Shown here: one piece after another, positions 6,450-14,503 of the stretch
Numbering within the stretch: position 1 is the first letter of the stretch
How the letters are laid out: each line of letters starts with the position of its first letter
Source: an uncultured Eubacterium sp.
GTDB lineage: Bacteria > Bacillota > Clostridia > Peptostreptococcales > Anaerovoracaceae
Assembly: GCA_902495595.1 (NCBI GenBank)
Contig: CABUXV010000031.1
Coordinates: 1-26,135 of the forward strand
Direction: 5' to 3'
DNA length: 26,135 nucleotides
The notes under the pieces: generated by a model
What the model was told of the DNA's origin: nothing
Seen by the model: the letters and a program-made list of their open reading frames with translations, nothing else
Database searches by the model: none
Position numbers and translations under genes: made by a program

Positions 6450-7823
6450 TCACTTTCCTAAACAAAATCTTGAAAAAACTTCATCTATTATATCATCTGA
6501 AACTGTTTCGCCTATTATTTCGCCTAAATACTCATAGGCGCTTTTTACATCTATTTCTATAAAATCAAGAGCTTCCTTTGCCAATATCATATTAAGAGCG
6601 TCTCTCAAAGAATCTCTGCTTTTTTCAAGAAGCTCTATATGTCTTACATTGTTTACCATAAGACTTTCTTTCTGAACGATTTCTCCGCCATATACCAGAT
6701 TTTCTATGGAATTTTCTATATCTTCAATACCTTTTCCATCTATTAAAGATGTTTCTATTATTTGCGCATCGGGAAGTTTTTCCTTTACATCTTCTTCTGA
6801 TATTTTATTTCCTAAATCACGTTTATTTATTAAAACCATGGATTTTCTTTTTCCTATATAATACATAATATTTCTGTCTTCTTCTGATATATCCTGACTT
6901 CCGTCCAAAATAAATATGATAAAATCAGCATTATTAAAAGCTTCTTTTGATTTTTCTATACCTATTTTTTCTACTTTATCGGAAGTTTCTCTTATTCCCG
7001 CAGTGTCCACGAGATAAACAGGAATATTTCTTATACTTACAGCTTCTTCTATGGTATCTCTTGTTGTTCCCGGAATTTCCGTAACTATAGCCCGCGTTTC
7101 TTTTAGAAGACTGTTCATCAAAGAAGATTTTCCTACATTTGGTTTTCCTACTATAGCTACCTTAATACCTTCTCTTATCATCCTGCCTGTAGAAGCTGTA
7201 GACAGTAATTTTCCAATCATATCGCCTATTAGCACTATATTTTGTTCAAGATTATCGTAAGTAATCTCTTCTATATCTTCATCGGGATAATCTATATTTA
7301 CAGCTAAATTTACAAGCACATCGAGAAGTTTTTCTCTTATCTCAGTTATCCTGAGGGAAATACCTCCCTCAAGCTGTGAAAGAGCAACATCAAAACTTTT
7401 ATCTGTTTTTGCCCTTACTACATCTATTACAGCTTCCGCCTGTGAAAGGTCGAGTCTGCCATTTAAAAAAGCCCGCTTTGTAAATTCTCCAGGTTCTGCC
7501 AATCTCGCTCCTTTTCTCAAAACAAGAGAAAGGGTTTTTCTCAAAGAAACCATGCTTCCATGGCAGTTTATTTCAACTACATCTTCTGCAGTATATGTTT
7601 TAGGTCCCTTCATATAGACAGCGAGAACTTCATCTATAATCTGATTCTTTTCCTTATCTACTATCTTTCCATAATTCATACGGCGGCTTGATATATGGTC
7701 TGTATCTCCTTGAAATTCAAATATATCTCTTAAAATATTAAGAGATTTTTCGCCGCTTATTCTTATAATTCCTATACCGCCTTCTCCATATGCGGTGGCT
7801 ATTGCTGCAATAGTATCTTCCAT
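6450..7823 (-). CDS. mnmE: tRNA modification GTPase MnmE (TrmE)
   Basis: This 457-residue potassium-stimulated GTPase acts with MnmG at the tRNA wobble uridine. The N-terminal formyl-THF-binding dimerisation domain starts MEDTIAAIATA. The G domain has G1 GKPNVGKS at 226-233, GTTRDT at 252-257, DTAG at 273-276 and an NKRD base-recognition motif. The protein ends in CLGK (454-457), the invariant CxGK catalytic tail. A longer reading frame extends 21 codons upstream to 7886, but that extension is hydrophobic, unlike MnmE, and would start inside the preceding terminator. The ATG at 7823 with AAGGT at 7-nt spacing is preferred. The gene begins a coupled mnmE-mnmG-rsmG operon after the jag terminator. 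Confidence 0.97.
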   Translation of the reverse strand: MEDTIAAIATAYGEGGIGIIRISGEKSLNILRDIFEFQGDTDHISSRRMNYGKIVDKEKNQIIDEVLAVYMKGPKTYTAEDVVEINCHGSMVSLRKTLSLVLRKGARLAEPGEFTKRAFLNGRLDLSQAEAVIDVVRAKTDKSFDVALSQLEGGISLRITEIREKLLDVLVNLAVNIDYPDEDIEEITYDNLEQNIVLIGDMIGKLLSTASTGRMIREGIKVAIVGKPNVGKSSLMNSLLKETRAIVTEIPGTTRDTIEEAVSIRNIPVYLVDTAGIRETSDKVEKIGIEKSKEAFNNADFIIFILDGSQDISEEDRNIMYYIGKRKSMVLINKRDLGNKISEEDVKEKLPDAQIIETSLIDGKGIEDIENSIENLVYGGEIVQKESLMVNNVRHIELLEKSRDSLRDALNMILAKEALDFIEIDVKSAYEYLGEIIGETVSDDIIDEVFSRFCLGK

Positions 7824-7849
7824 ACGATTTACCTTATTTCCTATACAAT

Positions 7850-7883
7850 AAAAAATTAATGCCCACATAAAATATATGGGCAT
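7850..7883 (-). terminator. Terminator between jag and mnmE
   Basis: The arms ATGCCCA (7859-7865) and TGGGCAT (7877-7883) form a 7-bp stem with an AT-rich 11-nt loop. On the minus strand it is followed by TAATTTTTT. It starts a few bases after the jag stop codon. It separates the rpmH-to-jag block from mnmE or reduces read-through into it. Confidence 0.75.
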
Positions 7884-7888
7884 CATTT

Positions 7889-8755
7889 CTATTTTTTAAG
7901 TTCTATTATAACTCTTCTGTAAGGTTCTTCACCCTCGCTTCTTGTTATAATATTAGGGTTTTGCTGTAAAGTAGCATGTATTATTTTTCTCTCATAAGGA
8001 TTCATAGGCTCAAGCCTTACATACTTTTTAGTCTTTACAACTTTAGCCGCTAACCTGTTGGCAAGCTGTTCCAAAGTTTTCTGTCTCTTTGCCCTGTAAT
8101 TTTCAGCATCTATTACAACTTTTATATATTTTTCGCTGTCTTTGTTTACAACTAAACTTGTAAGATACTGAATAGCATCAAGAGTCTGACCTCTTTTTCC
8201 TATAATAGTTCCGGAATCTTTGCCATCCATTTCAAGATAGACTATATCATCACCCGCTTTTAATTTAAAACTCAATGAAAGTCCCATCTTTTCAGTTATA
8301 TCCTTAAGAAATGTCAAAGCCTCATGGTTTTCTATTTCTTTAAGTTCCTCTTTGTTTACATTTTCTATATTTAAGCTTTTTTCTTTTAAATTTTCTTTTT
8401 TATTGTTTTTCTTTTCTTTTTTCTCTTTGTTGTTTTTCTTAGAACTCTTATGTTCTTTTGTTTGAGGTTTTACTTCTTTGCGTACTTCTTCAACGGACTT
8501 CTGTAAAACTGCTGAATCTTTTTTTTCTGCAGCCGGTTTTTCGGATTTATCCACATTTAAAGTTTTTTCAGCTTTTTCTGCGGTTTTTATCTTTTCTACT
8601 CTTACCTTGGCAAGTTTAGAACCTATTCCGAAAAAACCTCGTGAAGGTTCTTCTAAAACTTTAACCTCAACTTCATCTCTGGAGAGTTTAAGATCTATAA
8701 GGGCGAGTCTTACAGCTTCTTCAACGCTTACTCCCCATTTATCTATGTAATCCAT
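7889..8755 (-). CDS. jag: RNA-binding protein Jag/KhpB (Jag_N, KH, R3H domains)
   Basis: The 288-residue protein has the three-part Jag layout. A Jag_N domain spans about residues 1-53, including a RGFFGIGSK stretch. A long lysine- and glutamate-rich linker (about 56-140) is probably disordered. A KH domain has its GKRG loop at 186-189, and an R3H domain contains R256 and H260 in RKIIH. Jag/KhpB, often with KhpA, binds many transcripts and affects cell elongation and sporulation in Firmicutes. The start ATG has GGAGG at good spacing. It follows yidC, its usual partner, by 30 bp and is followed immediately by a terminator. Confidence 0.95.
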   Translation of the reverse strand: MDYIDKWGVSVEEAVRLALIDLKLSRDEVEVKVLEEPSRGFFGIGSKLAKVRVEKIKTAEKAEKTLNVDKSEKPAAEKKDSAVLQKSVEEVRKEVKPQTKEHKSSKKNNKEKKEKKNNKKENLKEKSLNIENVNKEELKEIENHEALTFLKDITEKMGLSLSFKLKAGDDIVYLEMDGKDSGTIIGKRGQTLDAIQYLTSLVVNKDSEKYIKVVIDAENYRAKRQKTLEQLANRLAAKVVKTKKYVRLEPMNPYERKIIHATLQQNPNIITRSEGEEPYRRVIIELKK

Positions 8756-8785
8756 ATAAAAATTCCTCCAAATATCTATTGAGAT

Positions 8786-9508
8786 TTATTTTTTTACTCT
8801 TTCTCTTATAGCTTTTTCTTCAGCCTCTCTCTTTAATTTCTTTCTCAAAGTAGCCATGTGTATATTAAAGAATATCTGAATTATCTGGCTCACTGCCCAG
8901 TAAAGCGCAAGTCCCGACGGAAAACTTCTCGCCATCCATAAAATCATCAGAGGGAAAATATATTTCATCATCTTCATCATCCCGGCCATCTGATTTTGAC
9001 TTGAATCATTGCCTGATAAAGCCTGAGTCATTGAAAATGAAATAAACGTAGCCACACCTGCTATTATAGGAAGTATCCATCTGTCAGGCTGACTTAAATC
9101 ATCTACCCATAGAAATGATTCATGAAAAGCGAAAATCATGCTGTCATCAGATATATACATCATAGGATTTCTCAAAAGTGCAAACAATCCCATAATTATA
9201 GGCATCTGAATAAGCATAGGAAGACATCCACCCATAGGATTGAATTTTTCTTCCTTGTAAAGTTCGGCCATCTTAATATTCAAAGTTTCCTTATCGTTTG
9301 CATACTTTCTCTGAAGCGCCTGCATTTTAGGCTGCACTTCCGACATTCTTGCTGTGGATTTAGTCTGTTTTATATACAAAGGATAAAGTATCAGCTTAAA
9401 TACAATAGTGAATATAATGATGGTTATTCCGTAATCGTTAATAAAACCATATAGTAAGTCCAGCAAAAATCCCAGAGGTCTTGCTATTACTCCCAATATT
9501 GTATACAT
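8786..9508 (-). CDS. yidC: Membrane protein insertase YidC/SpoIIIJ
   Basis: This is a 240-residue Oxa1/YidC/Alb3-family insertase of the short Gram-positive type. Hydrophobic segments occur at about 5-40, 95-115, 145-165 and 185-215. A charged cytoplasmic hairpin (about 48-90) follows the first pair, and the tail is highly basic, typical of ribosome contact. The hydrophilic-groove position in the first core helix is a lysine (FKLILYP) where many homologues have arginine. YidC inserts and folds membrane proteins alone or with SecYEG. No lipoprotein signal with a cleavage Cys is visible at this start, which has AGGAGG 9 nt upstream. The gene lies between yidD and jag as in most Firmicutes. Confidence 0.93.
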   Translation of the reverse strand: MYTILGVIARPLGFLLDLLYGFINDYGITIIIFTIVFKLILYPLYIKQTKSTARMSEVQPKMQALQRKYANDKETLNIKMAELYKEEKFNPMGGCLPMLIQMPIIMGLFALLRNPMMYISDDSMIFAFHESFLWVDDLSQPDRWILPIIAGVATFISFSMTQALSGNDSSQNQMAGMMKMMKYIFPLMILWMARSFPSGLALYWAVSQIIQIFFNIHMATLRKKLKREAEEKAIRERVKK

Positions 9509-9522
9509 TAATTAATTTCCTC

Positions 9523-9732
9523 CTATTTTAAAGGATCATACCCTCCCGGATTGAAAGGATGGCATCTTAATATTCTCTTTATGCCGAGAAAACTTCCTTT
9601 AAAAAAACCATACTTTTCAAGTGCTTGAATAAAATAAGTCGAACAAGTAGGATAAAATCTGCACTTTGGCGGAAATAGAGGAGAAATGAATCTCTGATAT
9701 CCTCTTATGAGGAAAATCAACACTCTCTTCAT
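9523..9732 (-). CDS. yidD: Membrane protein insertion efficiency factor YidD
   Basis: This 69-residue basic protein has the complete YidD signature: an N-terminal amphipathic segment, RFISPLFPPKCRFYPTCSTY at 14-33 with conserved cysteines, then RCHPFNPGGYDP near the end. YidD is a small inner-membrane-associated protein that helps YidC insert substrates. It sits in the canonical place, 13 bp after rnpA and 14 bp before yidC, with AGGTGA upstream of its ATG. Confidence 0.95.
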   Translation of the reverse strand: MKRVLIFLIRGYQRFISPLFPPKCRFYPTCSTYFIQALEKYGFFKGSFLGIKRILRCHPFNPGGYDPLK

Positions 9733-9745
9733 TACTAAGTCACCT

Positions 9746-10084
9746 CTAATCTTTAAAGAGTTTTGCCTTTGCTAAAGCTCTTTTCATAGATTTTTCAACA
9801 TCGAAGACTTTTTTTTCGTTTATAGTATTCCTTGCAATAAATATCAAATCATATCCGTCTTTGATATTCTCCCATAGAAATCTGTAATTTTCTTTCATAA
9901 GCCTTCTTGCTCTGTTTCTCTTAACGCTGTTTCCTACTTTTTTGCTTGCTAAAAACGCTGTTCTGTTATAAGAAAGATTGTTTTTTCTATAAAAAAGGAC
10001 TATATATCTCTCCCCAATGGATTTTCCTCTCTTATATATTTTAGCAAAATCATCTTTTCTTCTCAGTATTTCCTTTTTTAGCAT
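9746..10084 (-). CDS. rnpA: Ribonuclease P protein component
   Basis: This 112-residue basic protein carries the RNR signature NSVKRNRARRLMKE near the middle, which contacts the catalytic RNase P RNA. Aromatic and hydrophobic residues of the substrate-leader cleft are in the N-terminal half. RNase P matures tRNA 5' ends. The ATG at 10084 has TAGGAAG as ribosome binding site. The gene follows rpmH by 47 bp, and a hairpin with a U-tract lies in that gap, so rnpA may be expressed at a lower level than rpmH from the shared promoter. Confidence 0.96.
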   Translation of the reverse strand: MLKKEILRRKDDFAKIYKRGKSIGERYIVLFYRKNNLSYNRTAFLASKKVGNSVKRNRARRLMKENYRFLWENIKDGYDLIFIARNTINEKKVFDVEKSMKRALAKAKLFKD

Positions 10085-10110
10085 AATCTTCCTAAGTTAT
10101 TAACATAACA

Positions 10111-10131
10111 AAAAGACCACTTCTGCGGTCT
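10111..10131 (-). terminator. Intra-operon terminator/attenuator between rpmH and rnpA
   Basis: On the minus strand AGACCGC and GTGGTCT (10125-10131 and 10114-10120) form a 7-bp stem with one G-U pair and an AGAA loop. A TTTTT run follows. The hairpin starts at the base after the rpmH stop codon. Partial termination would let ribosomal protein L34 be made in excess of RnpA. Confidence 0.75.
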
Positions 10132-10266
10132 CTATGCTGTTAAAACTTTTCTTCCTCTTTGTCTTCTTCTTTTTAAAACATTTCTACCGTTCTTAGTTTT
10201 CATTCTCTTTCTAAAACCATGTTCCTTTTTTCTCTGTCTGGTTTTAGGCTGATATGTCATCTTCAT
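10132..10266 (-). CDS. rpmH: 50S ribosomal protein L34
   Basis: This 44-residue, very basic protein reads MKMTYQPKTRQRKKEHGFRK in its first 20 residues and continues with the usual arginine/lysine-rich L34 tail ending VLTA. L34 is a late-assembling large-subunit protein. The ATG at 10266 is preceded by AGGAGG at 8-nt spacing; a second ATG lies two codons on. It is the first gene of the minus-strand block leaving the origin and has a consensus promoter about 70 bp upstream. Confidence 0.97.
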   Translation of the reverse strand: MKMTYQPKTRQRKKEHGFRKRMKTKNGRNVLKRRRQRGRKVLTA

Positions 10267-10337
10267 GAGCTTTTCCTCCTTTTTCCTAATTTGAATTTCG
10301 TATAAATCTAAATTTCAACTTATACATATGCTTTACT

Positions 10338-10366
10338 ATTATACCCTCGTAAAAATGTCATGTCAA
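10338..10366 (-). promoter_or_regulatory. Consensus sigma-A promoter of rpmH
   Basis: On the minus strand TTGACA (10366-10361) and TATAAT (10343-10338) are separated by exactly 17 bp, matching consensus at all 12 positions. Transcription should start near 10331, leaving a leader of about 65 nt before rpmH. Confidence 0.9.
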
Positions 10367-10372
10367 ATAATT

Positions 10373-10520
10373 TTGTCCACATAAATCTATGGAAAAATAA
10401 AGAAAATCAATATATTGTTGATGCTGTTGAAACTTTGCACAATTTTATCCACAAGTGGTGGATAACTCTCAATTCTTTTATTTTTTCAATATTTAATATT
10501 TAACTATTGCCTGTGGATAA
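10373..10520. other. oriC, dnaA-upstream DnaA-box cluster
   Basis: The region between rpmH and dnaA holds four DnaA boxes: TTGTCCACA (10373-10381, one mismatch), TTATCCACA (10445-10453, perfect), a reverse TTATCCACC (10465-10457, one mismatch) and a reverse TTATCCACA (10520-10512, perfect). The middle two form an inverted pair with an 8-bp perfect dyad. Together with the dnaA-dnaN cluster this makes a bipartite origin as in Bacillus. The rest of the roughly 300-bp gap contains the two divergent promoters and otherwise only AT-rich sequence. Confidence 0.9.
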
Positions 10521-10536
10521 CTTTATTTGATATGAT
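10507..10536 (+). promoter_or_regulatory. dnaA promoter overlapping a DnaA box
   Basis: TTGCCT (10507-10512) and TATGAT (10531-10536) are 18 bp apart. A perfect reverse DnaA box (10512-10520) sits within the spacer and touches the -35 element. Binding of DnaA here should repress or modulate its own gene, as known for dnaA in Bacillus. The predicted start is near 10543, just before the AAGGA site of dnaA. Confidence 0.7.
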
Positions 10537-10564
10537 ATAGACATCATTTTATGAAAGGATTGCT

Positions 10565-11968
10565 ATGAGGAAAAAAATCGACGAAAAAAAATGGAGAGAT
10601 ATTCTTTCTGAAATAAGTGAAAACGTTACAGAAGTAAGTTACAGATCATGGTTTTCACCGCTTGTTCCTTTGGAAATCGACGAAGAAGCAGCAGTAATAT
10701 ACTTTGCAACATCAAAAAAACAAGTAACTGAAGTTCTTGAAATGAGATATATTCCACTGTTTGAAAGAGCAGTGGAATCAATATATTCAAGAAAATACAA
10801 AGTAGTTGTCAAATATAAAACAGATGAAGAAATATCTCAGGCTCTGGAAGAAGACAAACCTAAAAAGCCCGCGGTACAAAAACAAAACCATGCAGCAGTA
10901 TTTAAAGAAGACAACGAATTAAAAGAAGAATATTTTTTAAATCCAAGATACAACTTCGATAATTTCATAGTAGGAGATAATAACAAATATGCCCATGCGG
11001 TAGCTTTCGCAGTAGCCGAATCTCCGGCAGCCGTGTACAATCCCCTTTTCATACACGGAGATTCAGGTCTTGGAAAAACACACCTTATGCATGCCATCGG
11101 TCACTACATACTTAAAAACAATCCTTCGATGAATGTGCTCTACGTATCATCGGAAATGTTTACATCAGAACTTATAAAAGCGATACAGGACCAGAAAAAT
11201 TCTTCAAGCAAACTTAACTTTTTTAAAAACAAATACAGAAATGCAGATGTGCTTCTTATAGACGATATACAGTTTCTTGAAGGAAAGGACGCTACGCAGA
11301 TAGAATTTTTCCACACTTTCAACACCCTTTATGAATTCGATAAACAAATAGTAATATCAAGCGACAGACATCCAAGCAAATTAATAGACCTGGATGACCG
11401 TTTAAGGTCGAGATTTCAGTGGAATATAATAGCCGACATAAAACCGCCTGATTTTGAAACAAGAGTAGCCATATTAAGAAAAAAAGTTGAACTTGAAAAC
11501 GTAACCATAGATGATGACCTTTTAGAAGTAATAGACCTTATAGCAGAAAAAGTCAAGTTCAACATAAGAGAACTTGAAAGCGCACTCACCAGAATAATAA
11601 GTTATTCAACTCTTTTCAACGAACACATAACAGTAAAGTTTGCAAGAAAAAATCTCAACGATATATTTTCCACAAGAGATTTTAACATAAACTGTGAAAC
11701 CATAAAAAAAGCTGTCTGCAAAAAATACAATATAAAGATATCTGATATAGAATCATCTAAGAGAAAAAGAGAATTTTCCCATCCAAGACAGATAGCTATG
11801 TATCTTTGCAGAGAAATGACAGATTCATCGCTTCCAAAGATAGGAGAATATTTCGGGGGAAGGGACCATACAACTGTTCTTCACGCCTACGAAAAAATAT
11901 CCGATGAAATAAAGAGAAATGAAATACTGTCAGATGAAATAAGAAATCTAAAGGAAAATATAGAATAA
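10565..11968 (+). CDS. dnaA: Chromosomal replication initiator DnaA
   Basis: This 467-residue protein has all four DnaA domains. Domain I (about 1-85) is the oligomerisation/helicase-loading region with the family YRSWFSPL motif. Domain II is a short acidic and lysine-rich linker. The domain III AAA+ core has Walker A GDSGLGKT at 165-172 and Walker B LLIDDIQF at 230-237. Domain IV contains the DNA-binding signature GRDHTTVLHAYEKI. DnaA binds the boxes on either side of its gene, forms a filament and melts the origin. The ATG has AAGGA upstream. The promoter carries a DnaA box, consistent with autoregulation. A 191-bp origin segment separates it from dnaN. Confidence 0.99.
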   Translation: MRKKIDEKKWRDILSEISENVTEVSYRSWFSPLVPLEIDEEAAVIYFATSKKQVTEVLEMRYIPLFERAVESIYSRKYKVVVKYKTDEEISQALEEDKPKKPAVQKQNHAAVFKEDNELKEEYFLNPRYNFDNFIVGDNNKYAHAVAFAVAESPAAVYNPLFIHGDSGLGKTHLMHAIGHYILKNNPSMNVLYVSSEMFTSELIKAIQDQKNSSSKLNFFKNKYRNADVLLIDDIQFLEGKDATQIEFFHTFNTLYEFDKQIVISSDRHPSKLIDLDDRLRSRFQWNIIADIKPPDFETRVAILRKKVELENVTIDDDLLEVIDLIAEKVKFNIRELESALTRIISYSTLFNEHITVKFARKNLNDIFSTRDFNINCETIKKAVCKKYNIKISDIESSKRKREFSHPRQIAMYLCREMTDSSLPKIGEYFGGRDHTTVLHAYEKISDEIKRNEILSDEIRNLKENIE

Positions 11969-12014
11969 ATTTTAAATATAAATATCAACAGTCAGTGTGA
12001 ACAAAAAAAACAAG

Positions 12015-12120
12015 TTATCCACAAGTTTTGAAGAACAAAAAAACAAGAGTTTTAAACACATATAATAGTTATCCACATTATCCACAGGCCCTATTACTAT
12101 AACTATTATAAATATATATA
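12015..12120 (+). other. oriC, dnaA-dnaN DnaA boxes with DnaA-trio unwinding element
   Basis: Three perfect TTATCCACA boxes lie at 12015-12023, 12069-12077 and 12078-12086, the last two end to end in the same direction. The last box is followed by GGCC (12087-12090), then by CTA/TTA-type triplets at 12091-12108, and then by an AT-only stretch. This order of box pair, GC spacer, DnaA-trios and AT-rich DNA is the basal unwinding system described for Bacillus oriC. Strand opening is therefore expected just before dnaN. The remainder of the 191-bp intergenic region has no gene. Confidence 0.92.
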
Positions 12121-12159
12121 AAGAAAATAAATATTCATTTTCAGATTTTGGAGGAAATT

Positions 12160-13275
12160 ATGAAATTTACATGCAGTCAACAGAAATTATCAAAGACACT
12201 AAATACAGTTTCAAAAGCAGTATCAACAAGAACAACACTTCCCATACTTAAGGGAATACTTTTAGAAGCTAAAAGCGATGGAACATTAACCCTTACAGCA
12301 TCAGACCTTGAAATAAGCATACAGAAAAAGATAGAAGCAAACGTTCAGGAAGAAGGTTCTGCTGTAGTAGTTTCAAAATTATTCGGAGATATAATAAGAA
12401 AACTTCCAAACGAAGAAATAATAATAGAGAAAACAAGCGATGAAAGTATACTGATAAAAACCAATTCCTCAGAATTTACAGTAGTAAGTCTTCCTGTAGA
12501 TGAATTTCCTAACATCACAGATAATGAAGAAATAAAGGAAAACCTTGTATTCGATGCTTCAAAATTCAAAGAAATGGTTAAAAAAACTTCATTTGCAGCC
12601 AGCATAGACGAATCAAAAGGTGTATTGGTGGGAGTTTTAACTGAAATAAGCGAAAAAAATGTATCAATGGTTGCTCTTGACGGATTCAGGCTGGCAATTT
12701 CAAATGAAAGTATGGAAAGTCAAAATGAAAGTAAATTTATAATTTCATCAAAAATAATAAATGAAATAAGCAAAATAATAGCTGAAGATGATGAAATAGA
12801 AAATATAGATATATCATTAGGAACAAAGAAAGCAACCTTTAACATAGGAACTGCTATGGTAGTGCTGAGACTTATGGAGGGTGAATTCATAAAATACAGA
12901 GATATAATTCCAAAAGACAGTACGACAAATGTTGTAATAGGAAGATCCATACTTCTTGAAAGCATTGAAAGAGCTTCACTTTTAGCAAAAGAAGGAAAAA
13001 ATAATCTAATTAAAATAACCGTTAAAAACAATCTTATGACCATAACTTCAAGGTCGGAAGAAGGAAACGTAAAAGAAGAAATAATTATGGAAAAAACAGG
13101 AGAAGATTTGGAAATAGGCTTTAATTCAAAGTTTGTAATGGATGTTCTTAAGGCTATAGATGATGAAGAAATTCTCATGTGCTTTAAAACAGGAACTTCA
13201 CCTTGCGTTGTTAAACCTGTCGAAAACGAAGCCTATGAATATTTAATTCTTCCTGTAAGAATTCCTACTATGTAA
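12160..13275 (+). CDS. dnaN: DNA polymerase III beta sliding clamp
   Basis: This 371-residue protein has the three repeated clamp folds of DnaN. It begins MKFTCSQQKLSKTLNTVSKA and ends with LILPVRIPTM, the canonical C-terminal segment next to the peptide-binding pocket. The ring tethers the replicative polymerase and other factors to DNA. I place the start at the ATG at 12160, preceded by GGAGG; an in-frame TTG at 12148 is part of that Shine-Dalgarno region. The gene follows oriC and is separated from recF by a single base, so they are probably translated together. Confidence 0.98.
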   Translation: MKFTCSQQKLSKTLNTVSKAVSTRTTLPILKGILLEAKSDGTLTLTASDLEISIQKKIEANVQEEGSAVVVSKLFGDIIRKLPNEEIIIEKTSDESILIKTNSSEFTVVSLPVDEFPNITDNEEIKENLVFDASKFKEMVKKTSFAASIDESKGVLVGVLTEISEKNVSMVALDGFRLAISNESMESQNESKFIISSKIINEISKIIAEDDEIENIDISLGTKKATFNIGTAMVVLRLMEGEFIKYRDIIPKDSTTNVVIGRSILLESIERASLLAKEGKNNLIKITVKNNLMTITSRSEEGNVKEEIIMEKTGEDLEIGFNSKFVMDVLKAIDDEEILMCFKTGTSPCVVKPVENEAYEYLILPVRIPTM

Positions 13276-13276
13276 C

Positions 13277-14383
13277 ATGTATATAAAAGAGATAGAATTA
13301 AAAGATTTCAGAAATTACGAAGAATTAAAAGCTTCTTTCAGTGAAAAGGTTAATATTTTTCTCGGAAATAACGCCCAGGGAAAGACCAATCTCCTTGAAA
13401 GCATTTATTTGAATGCGATGGCAAAATCTTTTAAAAGCATAAAGGACAGAGAACTAATAAGATTCGGAGAAGAATTTTGCAGAATAAAAACAAAATCCTT
13501 TTCAGACGGTGAGGAGCAGGATACGGAAATAGTAATTTCAAGAGACGGAAAAAAGGTTATAAAAATAGACGGGGTAAAGGCAGATAAGTCTTCACAGCTT
13601 CTTGAGAGAATTTTTATAATAATATTTTCTCCTGAAGACCTTAAGATAGTAAAGGATGAACCTGAAAAAAGAAGAAAATTCATAGACAGAGAACTTTGCC
13701 TTATAAAACCGGGATACTATAATGATCTAAGCAATTATAAGCGCGTTTTAAAACAGAGAAACATTTATTTGAAAGAAGAAAAAATTGAAAGTTCTATTCT
13801 TGATATATGGGATTATGAGCTGGCTAAATATGGGAGCATTATAATATCAAGGAGAAAAGAATTTATAGAGAAAATTTATGATATAAGCAGAGATATACAC
13901 GATAAGATTTCAGGAGGACTTGAAAATATATCGCTTAAATATGAGACTAATATGGAATTTCCCGATTCCTATAGTTCTTCTGAAATGGAAAATCATTTTT
14001 ACGATATTCTGAGAGATTCGAGAAGTATTGATATAAAAAACAGAAATACAGGTATAGGACCTCATAAAGATGATATAAAAATATCTGCCGATGGCATAGA
14101 TTTGCGAAAATTCGGTTCACAGGGACAGCAGAGGACGGCAGCTTTATCTCTTAAGCTTTCGGAGATAAAACTCATAGAAGAAGAAACAGGAGAAAAACCC
14201 ATACTTCTTTTGGATGATGTTTTATCCGAGCTTGATAATGAAAGGCAGACTTATCTCATAAATTCTCTCGGTGAAAATCAGATGTTTATAACTACAGCTG
14301 ACATTTCAGGAAAAGTGATAAAATCTCTTCCTGAAGGAAAAGTATTTAAAATAAAAAAAGGAAAAATTGAAATGGAAATATGA
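13277..14383 (+). CDS. recF: DNA replication and repair protein RecF
   Basis: This 368-residue SMC-like ABC ATPase has Walker A GNNAQGKTN at 30-38, a FGSQGQQRTAALSLKL signature around residue 280 and Walker B PILLLDDVLSELD near 315. RecF loads RecA at single-strand gaps with RecO and RecR. The ATG begins one base after the dnaN stop, and no Shine-Dalgarno is visible, so translation probably depends on ribosomes terminating on dnaN. The small S4-domain gene yaaA, often found between dnaN and recF in Bacillus, is absent. A long hairpin follows the stop codon. Confidence 0.97.
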   Translation: MYIKEIELKDFRNYEELKASFSEKVNIFLGNNAQGKTNLLESIYLNAMAKSFKSIKDRELIRFGEEFCRIKTKSFSDGEEQDTEIVISRDGKKVIKIDGVKADKSSQLLERIFIIIFSPEDLKIVKDEPEKRRKFIDRELCLIKPGYYNDLSNYKRVLKQRNIYLKEEKIESSILDIWDYELAKYGSIIISRRKEFIEKIYDISRDIHDKISGGLENISLKYETNMEFPDSYSSSEMENHFYDILRDSRSIDIKNRNTGIGPHKDDIKISADGIDLRKFGSQGQQRTAALSLKLSEIKLIEEETGEKPILLLDDVLSELDNERQTYLINSLGENQMFITTADISGKVIKSLPEGKVFKIKKGKIEMEI

Positions 14384-14429
14384 AAGCTTAATTTTATTAA
14401 AGGTATACCCTTGGTGAAATTAAGCTTTT
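14383..14429 (+). terminator. Long hairpin after recF, possible weak terminator
   Basis: A perfect 12-bp inverted repeat, AAAGCTTAATTT (14383-14394) and AAATTAAGCTTT (14417-14428), encloses a 22-nt loop with a small inner AAGG/CCTT stem. Only about four T residues follow on the plus strand, so termination may be weak. It begins on the last base of the recF stop codon and precedes the gyrB promoter. Confidence 0.5.
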
Positions 14430-14503
14430 AAAATGGAAAAACAGTCGATTTAAAGGTGTTTTATCTATCAAATTAACGTTTAAGTCTAAAAGAATCTGAA
14501 AAC

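Noticed and set aside
7824..7886. N-terminal extension of MnmE by 21 codons
   Set aside because: It would begin inside the jag terminator, and the extra residues are hydrophobic and unlike the family; the ATG at 7823 has a plausible ribosome binding site.
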